From Rhodobiaceae bacterium (GTDB taxonomy: Bacteria > Pseudomonadota > Alphaproteobacteria > Parvibaculales > Parvibaculaceae): a stretch of 64,000 nucleotides of DNA. The translations under genes were made by a program, and so were the position numbers. The stretch is taken from the NCBI GenBank assembly GCA_003330885.1, contig CP030277.1, positions 682,001 through 746,000 of the forward strand, read 5' to 3'. Each line of letters opens with the position of its first letter. Positions within the stretch are counted from its first letter, which is position 1. This document shows positions 56,696-64,000 of the stretch, one piece after another. The notes beneath the pieces were generated by a model. The model searched no databases. It was not told the origin of the DNA and was given only the letters and a program-made list of their open reading frames with translations.

Positions 56696-57723
56696 AGCAC
56701 GAGATCGCCCCATCCTTCCGTGGTCACAAAACGTCCATCGGAAAGGGTAAAACGGGCCGCCACACTATCAAATTTACCAACCAACTCTTGCGCTTGAGGC
56801 AATGGCAATAGGTACAAAGCTGTTGAGAGGCCGTCAGCCAGCGTCGCCGTGGGAGCAGCGACGGTTACGCTCGAATAGTAGGCCGCACTTTTGCCTGTCC
56901 CAGGGTCAATAAGGTGATGGCCCTCGCGAAACTTGTGTCCAGATCCCGCCGACGTTGCAAGGGCACCCCCTCTAAGCTGAACCACGTTACTGAGGCGCCA
57001 GGCGGCGTTTGGGTCCCGGAGCCCAATCTGCCAGGCAGTCCCGTCTGCTTTTGGACCAAGGGCTCTGAACTCGCCGAGATTAATCAGCGTGTGGCGGGCA
57101 CCGGCATCTCGCAACAGTTCTGCAATATGGTCAGTTACGATCCCCTGAGCAATTCCGTTTAACGTGAGAGACATCCCATCAGGCAAAGAGATCTGACGGT
57201 CTGACACCTCCACTCTGTCAAAACCCAGAGAATCCTGAGCCGCTACGAAATTTGCTTTTGTCGTCTGATTGTTCGCTGATTGCTGTGATTGAGCATCGTA
57301 AAACTCCCACAAACGCTGGACAGACGGATCAAAGACTCCGCCAGACTGATCGTGTAGACGGCCGCAAACCGCCAAAGCATCTATCAGTTCGGGGGGGGCG
57401 GCCGCGCAGCTGCCTTTCCTGTTTAGACAGGAGAGTGCCGAAAGGGGCTGATGCAGGCTGAAGATTCCCTCCAACCGATGGAGCTCCATCACTGCAAGGT
57501 CGGTCAATCGTGCGCTTTCTGTCGCCGTGAAACCATCCAGTGTAACTGAGACATCACCGCCCAGAGCGACCCCGTTCCAAGTGTGAGGGATGGTCGATTT
57601 GCCGTGCACGGGCAAGGGTAGCGTCGCAGCTGAGGCAAAAAGAACAAGGCACCTGCGGCGAGACATTGCCGGAGCTTGCGTTGATGCGTGCCCAGCCGGC
57701 GCAATTTGGGCTCGGTTTTTCAT
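56692..57723 (-). CDS. apbE: FAD:protein FMN transferase
   Basis: Covalently attaches FMN to threonine or serine of target proteins outside the cytoplasm. The 343 residues start with a twin-arginine-like signal region (MSRRRCLVLFASAATLP near 20-36), then DVSVTLDG, LSALSCLNRKG, SLTLNGIAQGIVTDHIAELL near 185-204, and HHLIDPGTGKSA, where the ApbE Mg/FAD motifs sit. A natural partner (the FMN-binding protein at 59167-59691) lies 1.4 kb away on the opposite strand, divergently arranged. Confidence 0.93.
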   Translation of the reverse strand: MKNRAQIAPAGHASTQAPAMSRRRCLVLFASAATLPLPVHGKSTIPHTWNGVALGGDVSVTLDGFTATESARLTDLAVMELHRLEGIFSLHQPLSALSCLNRKGSCAAAPPELIDALAVCGRLHDQSGGVFDPSVQRLWEFYDAQSQQSANNQTTKANFVAAQDSLGFDRVEVSDRQISLPDGMSLTLNGIAQGIVTDHIAELLRDAGARHTLINLGEFRALGPKADGTAWQIGLRDPNAAWRLSNVVQLRGGALATSAGSGHKFREGHHLIDPGTGKSAAYYSSVTVAAPTATLADGLSTALYLLPLPQAQELVGKFDSVAARFTLSDGRFVTTEGWGDLVL

Positions 57724-57744
57724 GATGCAGAATTAGCACATATT

Positions 57745-57773
57745 TTCACTAATGCGAAGCACTCTCATAAAAA
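57745..57773 (+). promoter_or_regulatory. Candidate porin promoter
   Basis: TTCACT (57745-57750), a 17-bp spacer and TAAAAA (57768-57773) in the apbE/porin divergent gap. It would give a ~75-nt leader carrying two hairpins. Confidence 0.35.
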
Positions 57774-57793
57774 TGTTGAAAATGACTCGCAGA

Positions 57794-57850
57794 AGCGCCA
57801 TTGGGTGGGCGCTGAAAGCCCCTCTACCCATAGATATCCGTAGAGGGGGG
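57794..57850 (+). promoter_or_regulatory. Porin leader: hairpin sequestering the ribosome-binding site
   Basis: Hairpin 1: AGCGCC (57794-57799) / GGCGCT (57808-57813). Hairpin 2: CCCCTCTAC (57819-57827) / GTAGAGGGG (57840-57848) with a 12-nt loop; its right arm is the ribosome-binding site just before the ATG at 57853. An alternative fold pairs TGGGT (57802-57806) with ACCCA (57826-57830) and GGGC with GCCC, freeing that site while breaking both hairpins. This is a possible translational switch; no ligand is implied. Confidence 0.45.
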
Positions 57851-57852
57851 AA

Positions 57853-59094
57853 ATGGGATCGAAAATGCATATGAATAGAATTATCAGAACTGGGGTGCTT
57901 GGCATGAGCGTGGCGCTTCTGTCAGCGCCCGCATTCGCGGATGATCTGCCAAGTCGCGAAGAGATGTGGCAGATGATCCAGGCCCAACAGGCCCAGATCA
58001 ACCAGCTGACCTCCAAGCTTGAAGATACGGAAGAGAAAGTTGAAGCAACCGGCGAAGTGGTTGAAGAAATCGCCTCGAACGGGGGTGGTTCGTCAGAACC
58101 TGGCTGGTGGCAGCGGACCTCGCTCGGCGGGTACGGTGAGCTTCACTACAATGGCGGCGACAAAGACGAAGTCGACTTTCACCGGTTTGTCCTTTTCATC
58201 GCGCACGAGTTCACAGACAACGTTCGCTTTTTTTCGGAGATTGAACTGGAGCATGCGCTCGCAGGAGAAGGTCAACCAGGCGAAGTTGAGCTAGAACAGG
58301 CATTTCTAGAGTTCGACATCGCCGAGTTCCACTCTTTGACCGCAGGTGTGCAACTCATCCCTGTCGGCATTCTCAATGAAAAGCACGAGCCACCGACTTT
58401 TTATGGCGTTGAGCGCAATGAAGTCGAAAAGAACATCATTCCAACCACATGGTGGGAAGCGGGTGTGGGCGCACACGGTCAGTTGACCAACGGCTTTGGC
58501 TATAATGTGATGTATCATTCAGGATTGCAGGTTCCCACGACTGGGGCGAATGCATTCAAGATCCGCAACGGCCGCCAAAAGGTCGCTGAGGCGCGCGCAG
58601 CCGATGGGGCTTTCACCGGTCGGGTGCAGTGGACAGGCATGCCCGGTTTGGAAGTTGGTGTGACAGCACAGCACCAATTTGACGTGACGCAAGGTACAGC
58701 AGAAGAAACACCAGCGACTCTATTGGAGGCACATGTTGATGCACTAATGGCGTTTGGCCCTGGTCAGGTTGGGTTCCGCGCTTTGGCGGCATTCTGGGAT
58801 CTGGACAGTAACGCTGCAGCTGCCGTCGGTCGCGACGAGCAATATGGATGGTATGTAGAACCGTCATACCGCTTTGCCACCGACATTGGTGACCTTGGCT
58901 TCTTTGTTCAGTATGCGGAATGGGATAACAATGGAGGGGACAACACCGACTCCACATTCTCCCAAACGCGGTTCGGCGCAAATTTCTGGCCGACTCCAGA
59001 CACGGTGCTCAAAGCTGACTATCAAATTGATAGTGCACCAGCCGGAGGCACGGAAGACAATCGCGTCAATCTTGGCGTCGGATTCCAGTTCTAA
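57853..59094 (+). CDS. Outer-membrane porin, phosphate-selective-porin-like
   Basis: A 413-residue porin. Signal peptide near 1-29 (SVALLSAPAFA), then a short coiled-coil segment (MIQAQQAQINQLTSKLEDTEEKVEATGEVVEEIA, about 41-75), then a beta-barrel ending LGVGFQF with the C-terminal phenylalanine typical of outer-membrane barrels. It resembles the OprO/OprP-type family. Its real solute is not known. ATG codons at 57865 and 57871 are alternative starts. Flanked by apbE, an FMN-binding protein and a PepSY protein. Confidence 0.8.
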   Translation: MGSKMHMNRIIRTGVLGMSVALLSAPAFADDLPSREEMWQMIQAQQAQINQLTSKLEDTEEKVEATGEVVEEIASNGGGSSEPGWWQRTSLGGYGELHYNGGDKDEVDFHRFVLFIAHEFTDNVRFFSEIELEHALAGEGQPGEVELEQAFLEFDIAEFHSLTAGVQLIPVGILNEKHEPPTFYGVERNEVEKNIIPTTWWEAGVGAHGQLTNGFGYNVMYHSGLQVPTTGANAFKIRNGRQKVAEARAADGAFTGRVQWTGMPGLEVGVTAQHQFDVTQGTAEETPATLLEAHVDALMAFGPGQVGFRALAAFWDLDSNAAAAVGRDEQYGWYVEPSYRFATDIGDLGFFVQYAEWDNNGGDNTDSTFSQTRFGANFWPTPDTVLKADYQIDSAPAGGTEDNRVNLGVGFQF

Positions 59095-59119
59095 ATTTGG
59101 GCGCTATCGCGTAAGAACG

Positions 59120-59150
59120 AACAGGGCGTCGCTCCGGCGCCCTGTTTCTA
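59120..59150 (+). terminator. Intrinsic terminator/attenuator between porin and FMN-binding genes
   Basis: AACAGGGCG (59120-59128) / CGCCCTGTT (59138-59146) with a 9-nt loop, followed by TCTATTT. It lies between the porin stop and the FMN-binding gene, so the porin could be made in excess of the redox proteins. Confidence 0.65.
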
Positions 59151-59166
59151 TTTGGCTGAGATCGGC

Positions 59167-59691
59167 ATGCTCAAAAAATCACTCATTGTTCCATTGATGC
59201 TGCTTATTGCTATGACTGCGCCAGCTCGCGCGGTCGACGTCTTTATGGAACCTGATGTGTTTCTCTCCGAGGTGTTTGGGACCCAAGCGCCGGAGCCCTC
59301 ATTCCTGTGGCTGAAGGGTGACCTTAAGGCAGAGATGCAGGAGATCCTCGGCCGGAAGCCAGGCGGCCTGCGGATGCGCTATTGGCAGGATTCTGAACGC
59401 ACTGTTTGGATCTTGGAGGAAATTGGCAAAACGCAACCGATTACGACGGGCATTTCAATCAAGGCGAGCGCAATTGAACGCGTGCAGGTTCTCATCTATC
59501 GGGAAAGTCATGGCTGGGAAGTGCGTTACCCTTTCTTTACCGATCAGTTTCGCGGCATGACATTGGAAGAAGATCGGACCCTTTCAAGACAGGTTGATGG
59601 AATTTCCGGAGCAACCTTGTCAGTGCGGGCGCTCACAAAGCTTGCACGCCTTGCTCTGCGTCTTGACGCCATCGTGCGGGAGGAGACCTGA
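59167..59691 (+). CDS. Exported FMN-binding domain protein (flavinylation target)
   Basis: A 174-residue protein with a signal peptide (LKKSLIVPLMLLIAMTAPARA). The C-terminal FMN-binding domain carries the flavinylation motif DGISGATLSV (S-G-A-T), where ApbE attaches FMN to the threonine. The domain is similar to those of NqrC/RnfG and free-standing redox proteins. Preceded by a terminator and followed closely by the PepSY gene, 4 bp apart. Confidence 0.85.
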   Translation: MLKKSLIVPLMLLIAMTAPARAVDVFMEPDVFLSEVFGTQAPEPSFLWLKGDLKAEMQEILGRKPGGLRMRYWQDSERTVWILEEIGKTQPITTGISIKASAIERVQVLIYRESHGWEVRYPFFTDQFRGMTLEEDRTLSRQVDGISGATLSVRALTKLARLALRLDAIVREET

Positions 59692-59694
59692 TCC

Positions 59695-60426
59695 ATGCCG
59701 AAGGTAAGATGGGTACGTATTTGGCACCGGCGTCTTGGACTTACCGCTGCCGCATTTGTCCTTCTCCTAAGCGTCACAGGACTCCTGCTAAACCACGCTA
59801 GTTCCCTGGACCTTGATCATACCAAAATTGAAAGTCCCTGGATACTTGATTGGTATGGCATCGCAGGGGTTGACGACGCGGCCCGCGCTTTTGAATTGGG
59901 TGATCTGACTGTTAGCTGGGCCGGAGGGTGGCTTTTTGTTGGGGAGGCGCCGTTGATCGGTGGCGTCCGAGCGCTGCAGGGAGCCGTGGCTCTTGAAGAA
60001 TTGATCGTACTCGCAACGCCACGGGAGATTGTCCTGGCGACTAAAGATGGTGAATTGGTTGAGCGGTTTCTGCCGGTAGCATTCGCCGCAGAAATCACGA
60101 CCATCGGTTTTGCAGAAGGACGTGTGGTGGCGCGGGCAGGAGATAACCTCTTCGCAGCGAACGGGGACGCATCTGTTTGGAAACCCATTGAGACGTCCTG
60201 GGATGCCGTTTCATGGGCGTTGGATACACCAATTCCACCCGAATATGTCCCAGCGATGAATGCTCACCTCCGCGGCGAGGGTCTTCCTATCTACCGAATT
60301 ATCCTAGACCTTCATTCCGGCAAATTTTTCGGTGATCTAGGCGTGTGGGTGATGGATGGCGCCGCCGTTTTGCTGCTGATACTCAGTATTTCAGGCATCT
60401 GGATCTGGTGGCCCAGAGCATCTTAG
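59695..60426 (+). CDS. PepSY-domain membrane protein
   Basis: A 243-residue membrane protein of the PepSY-TM type. Span 1 near 13-32 (LGLTAAAFVLLLSVTGLLLNH) with an HxxxG-like WHRRLGL in front; a periplasmic middle (about 35-215); span 2 near 217-238 and WWPR at the end. Membrane PepSY proteins such as FoxB/PiuB act in ferric-siderophore or flavin redox. The histidines HRRLG, LNH and LHSGK could serve as ligands. Likely electron-transfer partner of the FMN-binding protein; inference. Confidence 0.8.
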   Translation: MPKVRWVRIWHRRLGLTAAAFVLLLSVTGLLLNHASSLDLDHTKIESPWILDWYGIAGVDDAARAFELGDLTVSWAGGWLFVGEAPLIGGVRALQGAVALEELIVLATPREIVLATKDGELVERFLPVAFAAEITTIGFAEGRVVARAGDNLFAANGDASVWKPIETSWDAVSWALDTPIPPEYVPAMNAHLRGEGLPIYRIILDLHSGKFFGDLGVWVMDGAAVLLLILSISGIWIWWPRAS

Positions 60427-60537
60427 TTTGATTTGCGGGGGGCTGGACGGAACCCCTGCGGAATGCCATATTCGCCGCGTTTCTTACAAAGAATCTCGTG
60501 CGCACCGTGCAAGCGAGATGGAAATCAGGGCCCTCAA

Positions 60538-60915
60538 ATGAGCTTTCTGGCACAGTTTTTCACCTGGTGGCACAGCCAAACACTGGCTACGCGTTTTCAC
60601 ACCTGGCGCAATGGTGAATTGATGGGCGAAGACGCTCAGGGAAACAAGTATTACCGGTCAAAAGAGGACCGTCGCTGGGTTGTATATAACGGCCTGGTCG
60701 AAGCATCGCGTATCCCGCCCGAATGGCACGGATGGATGCACAAGACTGTCGATACCATTCCCACAGAGGAAGAGTTCACAGTTCGCGAGTGGCACAAGCC
60801 TCACCAGCCGAACCTCACAGGCACACCCTATGCTTACCGGCCAGATGGCAGCCTCTCGACCGCAGGCGGTCGACCCCGTGTGACGGGCGATTATGACGCT
60901 TGGTCCCCGAAATAA
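60538..60915 (+). CDS. NDUFA12-family complex I accessory subunit
   Basis: A 125-residue homologue of the mitochondrial NADH:ubiquinone oxidoreductase 17.2-kDa subunit, which Alphaproteobacteria also carry. Seen: GEDAQGNKYYRS, RRWVVYNGLVEASRIPPEWHGWMHKT, and PNLTGTPYAYRPDGS. The start at 60538 has AGGG 9 nt upstream. Separate from the nuo operon, as usual; it lies near mlaD and DUF2155. Confidence 0.9.
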   Translation: MSFLAQFFTWWHSQTLATRFHTWRNGELMGEDAQGNKYYRSKEDRRWVVYNGLVEASRIPPEWHGWMHKTVDTIPTEEEFTVREWHKPHQPNLTGTPYAYRPDGSLSTAGGRPRVTGDYDAWSPK

Positions 60916-61116
60916 CGGAATATCAGCGCAAAAAGCTCCCGGAATGGCGCAAGATAGCCACACTTCTGCGCGATACAGGCCTTATTAGGAATTCCCAAAC
61001 GGAATATCATTAAACGGTAGAGATAGTGTGAGTGATTCCGGCGGTGCGCTATCCGCCGAACAGCCCTAATAGGTTCAATGACCTTCTCGGGGCTGGCAAA
61101 GGCAGGGAAGTTAAAG

Positions 61117-61569
61117 ATGGATAACAGCTTTGTCGAAACGCTGGTCGGCGGCATCGTAATCGCTATTACGGCTGCTTTTCTGGCCTATGGATATTCTGTT
61201 TCAGATGTTGGAAATGTCAGCGGCATTGAAGTGACAGCAGAGTTTGATCGGGTAGATGGTCTTGCGACTGGATCAGACGTGCGCATGTCGGGCATCAAAA
61301 TCGGCACGGTGACAGCGCAGTCTCTCAACACGAGCAATTATTTCGCGGTGGTTACATTGAACCTGACAGACGAGGTTCAACTCCCAACTGACTCGTCAGC
61401 AAAAATTACAAGCGAAGGATTGCTCGGCGGGAATTATGTCTCGATTACGCCGGGCGGGTCTGAAGACATGTTGGCGAGCGGTGATGAGATTCAATTCACA
61501 CAAGGGTCGATCGATTTGATCGGGCTTGTTGGCCAGGCGGTCTTCAGTGCACAAGGTGGTAGCGAGTGA
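61117..61569 (+). CDS. mlaD: MlaD/MCE-family lipid-transport protein
   Basis: A 150-residue periplasmic protein anchored by one N-terminal span (about 8-30), with a single MCE domain: FDRVDGLATGSDVRMSGIKIGTVT and GLLGGNYVSITPGG. MlaD hexamers sit on the MlaFE transporter and pass phospholipids. The start at 61117 has GGGA 8-10 nt upstream. Overlaps the DUF2155 start by 4 bp. A candidate MlaE is at 25-798. Confidence 0.92.
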   Translation: MDNSFVETLVGGIVIAITAAFLAYGYSVSDVGNVSGIEVTAEFDRVDGLATGSDVRMSGIKIGTVTAQSLNTSNYFAVVTLNLTDEVQLPTDSSAKITSEGLLGGNYVSITPGGSEDMLASGDEIQFTQGSIDLIGLVGQAVFSAQGGSE

Positions 61570-62027
61570 CCTCAGCCCTGAGCAGCATTCGCAGGACGGT
61601 CCTCGCGACGGCGATGCTTGTGGCATCAATTGTGACAGCTAACGCTGCGCCGGTTGGCGAGACTGCCATATTCACAGGTCTCGACAAGATCACGGCCCGG
61701 ATTACCCGCCTGGAAGTGCCGATCGGCGAGCGGGTTCAGTTCGGCACACTCGAAATTCTTGCAGACAGTTGTAATAAGCGTCCGCCAACCGAGACGCCGG
61801 AAACTACGGCGTTTGTTGAAGTGTTTGACGTCGGCAAGACGTTGGCGGATGAACTAGCGGAAAAAGACACAGCGGAACCATCTCTCCCGAGGCCACCGGA
61901 ACGTCTGTTTTCAGGCTGGATGTTTGCATCGAGCCCAGGACTCAATGCGGTGGAGCACCCGGTCTACGATGTCTGGCTGATCGATTGCAAAATGGCAGCG
62001 CCCGATACGTCTGAACCTATCGAATAG
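61566..62027 (+). CDS. DUF2155 domain-containing exported protein
   Basis: A 153-residue protein with a signal peptide (VLATAMLVASIVTANAA). The DUF2155 core has ITARITRLEVPIGERVQFGTLEI and CNKRPPTETPETTAFVEV, then GWMFASSPGLNAVEHPVYDVWLIDC with a likely disulphide. GTG start overlapping mlaD by 4 bp. Its 3' end overlaps the convergent aat gene by 64 bp. Function unknown but conserved beside aat in Alphaproteobacteria. Confidence 0.85.
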   Translation: MTSALSSIRRTVLATAMLVASIVTANAAPVGETAIFTGLDKITARITRLEVPIGERVQFGTLEILADSCNKRPPTETPETTAFVEVFDVGKTLADELAEKDTAEPSLPRPPERLFSGWMFASSPGLNAVEHPVYDVWLIDCKMAAPDTSEPIE

Positions 62028-62617
62028 AAATCACCTGGTTGACCAGTGAGTGCCGCTGCGAGATGGGTTTTATAATCCTCACGCGGAATTTCTATCGCGC
62101 CAAATTGCGAGAGGTGGGACGTAACGAATTGCGTGTCCAGCAACACATAACCACCCTGGATTAGTCGCGCGGCCAGGTACACAAGCGCCACTTTGCTTGC
62201 GTCTCGCACATGGCTGAACATACTTTCCCCGAAAAACGCGCGACCGAGCGAAACGCCATATAGGCCCCCCACAAGCTGATCGCCTTGCCAGCATTCCACG
62301 GAATGCGTGTGTCCCTGTTCGTGAAGCTCGGTATAGGATTTGAGGATTGCGGCATTGATCCAGGTGCCGCCCCGTCCCGGCATATCTTCCGCACATGCTT
62401 CCATAACCGCGCGAAAAGCAGTGTCGACCTTCACGGTGAACGGTTCAGCTTTGATGGTGCGCGCGAGGCGCCGTGGCACATGGAATGTGTCGAGGGGCAG
62501 GATGCCGCGAAGCTCTGGATCAACCCAATAGAGAATGTCAGATCCGCGGGCTTCCCCCATAGGAAAAACACCATACGCATAGGCGCGGAGCAAAGTCTCT
62601 GGATTGATCTCATCCAT
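61964..62617 (-). CDS. aat: Leucyl/phenylalanyl-tRNA--protein transferase
   Basis: Adds Leu or Phe to proteins bearing N-terminal Arg or Lys, marking them for ClpAP (N-degron pathway). The start at 62617 (217 aa) gives the family N-terminus MDEINPETLLRAYAYGVFPMGE; a GTG at 62638 in a 4-bp overlap with accC is an alternative. Motifs include DILYWVDPELRGILPLD, CWQGDQLVGGLYGVSLGRAFFGESMFS near 128-154, and LLDTQFVTSHLSQFGA. Confidence 0.94.
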   Translation of the reverse strand: MDEINPETLLRAYAYGVFPMGEARGSDILYWVDPELRGILPLDTFHVPRRLARTIKAEPFTVKVDTAFRAVMEACAEDMPGRGGTWINAAILKSYTELHEQGHTHSVECWQGDQLVGGLYGVSLGRAFFGESMFSHVRDASKVALVYLAARLIQGGYVLLDTQFVTSHLSQFGAIEIPREDYKTHLAAALTGQPGDFYSIGSDVSGAAILQSISQTS

Positions 62618-62634
62618 CGAACTGTTTCGGTGCC

Positions 62635-63975
62635 TCACGAGCGGTCGAGAAACTCTTCAAGCCAGTGAATATGATAGTCGCCATTCATGATGTCAGGCTC
62701 ATTCACGAGTTCCTGAAAGAGGGGAATGGTTGTATCCACGCCTTCGATCACAAACTCATTCAAAGTCCGCCGCAGCCGCATCAGGCATTCATTGCGGTTG
62801 CGTCCATGAACGATCAGCTTGCCGATCAGGCTGTCATAATAGGGCGGGATCCGATATCCGGCATACACACCACTATCGACACGGACACCAAGCCCGCCAG
62901 GTTGATGGAAGCCTCTGATGGTTCCAGGCGACGGCGTAAAGGTCTTGGGATGCTCTGCATTGATCCGGCACTCAATCGCGTGGCCAGAGAATTCAACATC
63001 TTCCTGGGTGAAGCTCATCTCAAGGCCCGCAGCGATGCGGATTTGCTCCCGCACCAGGTCAATGCCTGTAATGGCTTCAGTGACAGGATGCTCCACCTGC
63101 AGACGTGTGTTCATCTCAATGAAATAGAACTCACCATTCTCGTAGAGAAACTCAATGGTGCCGACACCCAGATAACCGAGATTGCCGATGGCGTTCCGAA
63201 CGATCTCACCAATCTTGGCGCGCGCAGCCTCATTGAGGGCAGGCGAGGGTGCTTCTTCCAACACCTTCTGATGGCGGCGCTGGAGGGAGCAATCGCGCTC
63301 ACCTAAATGCGCCACATTCCCATGGGAGTCGGCAATCACCTGAACTTCGATGTGGCGCGGCTCACCGAGATATTTCTCGATATACATGGCATCATCGCCA
63401 AAAGCCGCTTTCGCTTCTGAGCGGGCCGTATGAAGCGCTTCAAGAAGATCATCTTCTGTGGGTGCTACCTTCATGCCACGACCACCACCACCTGCGGCAG
63501 CTTTCACAAGAACCGGAAACCCGATCTCTTTCGAGACGCGCATGGCCTCTTCATCGGTGGTCACGCCGCCATCCGAACCAGGAACGACTGGAATGCCCAG
63601 ATCTTTGACTGTCGTTTTTGCTGCGATCTTGTCGCCCATCAGATTGATGTGATCGGCAGTTGGTCCAATGAACGTAATGTCGTGTGCTGCCAGAATTTCA
63701 GCGAAGCGAGCATTCTCAGACAGGAACCCGTAGCCGGGATGCACCGCATCCGCGCCAGTGATTTCGCAGGCAGATATGATAGCTGGTATGTTCAGATAGC
63801 TATCAGTCGCAGAAGGAGGGCCGATACAAACACTTTCGTCTGCCAGGCGCACATGCATGGCATTCTCGTCAGCCGTGGAATGCACAGCGACGGTGGAAAT
63901 GCCCATCTCTTTGCAGGCCCGATGGACGCGAAGCGCGATTTCGCCGCGATTGGCGATGAGAACTTTCTCGATCAT
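62635..63975 (-). CDS. accC: Biotin carboxylase subunit of acetyl-CoA carboxylase
   Basis: ATP-dependent carboxylation of biotin on AccB, first half-reaction of fatty-acid synthesis. The 446 residues begin MIEKVLIANRGEIALRVHRACKEMG; the ATP-grasp core has KAAAGGGGRGMKV near 157-169, EKYLGEPRHIEVQ, and the catalytic EMNTRLQVEHPVTE near 286-299. The complete gene ends just inside the window; accB would be expected upstream beyond position 63975. Confidence 0.97.
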   Translation of the reverse strand: MIEKVLIANRGEIALRVHRACKEMGISTVAVHSTADENAMHVRLADESVCIGPPSATDSYLNIPAIISACEITGADAVHPGYGFLSENARFAEILAAHDITFIGPTADHINLMGDKIAAKTTVKDLGIPVVPGSDGGVTTDEEAMRVSKEIGFPVLVKAAAGGGGRGMKVAPTEDDLLEALHTARSEAKAAFGDDAMYIEKYLGEPRHIEVQVIADSHGNVAHLGERDCSLQRRHQKVLEEAPSPALNEAARAKIGEIVRNAIGNLGYLGVGTIEFLYENGEFYFIEMNTRLQVEHPVTEAITGIDLVREQIRIAAGLEMSFTQEDVEFSGHAIECRINAEHPKTFTPSPGTIRGFHQPGGLGVRVDSGVYAGYRIPPYYDSLIGKLIVHGRNRNECLMRLRRTLNEFVIEGVDTTIPLFQELVNEPDIMNGDYHIHWLEEFLDRS

Positions 63976-64000
63976 TGGGGCGCGGGCTCCGGCTTTATTC

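Noticed and set aside
57724-57852. Fur or Irr box in the apbE/porin gap
   Set aside because: Only an AAAATG-type partial match was seen; it does not meet the Fur or Irr consensus.

Overview
The window is a gene-dense stretch of an alphaproteobacterial chromosome, most like Hyphomicrobiales/Parvibaculales. Signs of this are the order rpsF-rpsR-DUF2232-rplI-...-dnaB-alr, the order purM/DUF2066/AI-2E/hdaA/ppk/ppx, a homologue of the mitochondrial complex I subunit NDUFA12, an Hda-type DnaA paralogue, a long B12-dependent ribonucleotide reductase, and RIME-like intergenic palindromes. The genus is not claimed. Many genes are coupled by 4-bp stop/start overlaps (ATGA, GTGA, TTGA). No rRNA, tRNA, CRISPR array, prophage or insertion sequence was recognised.

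Layout. 0-7.6 kb (minus strand): ribosomal proteins S6, S18 and L9 with a DUF2232 membrane protein, then a cyclopropane-fatty-acid synthase, DnaB, alanine racemase and an MlaE permease. 8-14.4 kb (plus): fabD-fabG-acpP-fabF-mltG-yicC-gmk, combining fatty-acid synthesis, peptidoglycan cleavage and guanylate kinase. 14.4-24.2 kb (minus): a GST and a zinc alcohol dehydrogenase, then rsmA, pdxA, surA, lptD, lptG and lptF, an envelope-biogenesis block. 24.4-34.8 kb: pepA-holC, a metallo-beta-lactamase-fold protein, an ABC-F protein, ndk, divergent purM-purN, and DUF2066/AI-2E/hdaA. 34.9-44 kb: ppk-ppx, an orphan chemoreceptor, rnd and aspS.

44-51.8 kb is the accessory part. It holds three PAS_5-like genes (the middle one truncated), small stress or detoxification proteins (DUF4188, cupin, GFA, DUF1330), a DUF2178-like/XRE pair, and an HxlR-controlled dehydrogenase-GST-thioesterase operon whose GST gene ends in a 10-bp tandem repeat. 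Several dispersed palindromic repeats sit here.

51.8-64 kb: nrdJ, a response regulator, and a flavin-transfer locus (ApbE; porin; signal-peptide FMN-binding protein; PepSY membrane protein). The window then returns to housekeeping genes: the NDUFA12-like subunit, mlaD, DUF2155, aat and accC.

The most unusual parts are the 56.7-60.4 kb flavinylation/PepSY/porin locus, where the porin ribosome-binding site lies inside a perfect hairpin with a competing alternative fold; the 10-bp repeat in the GST gene; a perfect 11-bp long-range inverted repeat before purM; and a cloverleaf-like DNA element between cfa and rplI. All functions are read from sequence motifs, family knowledge and gene order; no database search was run.
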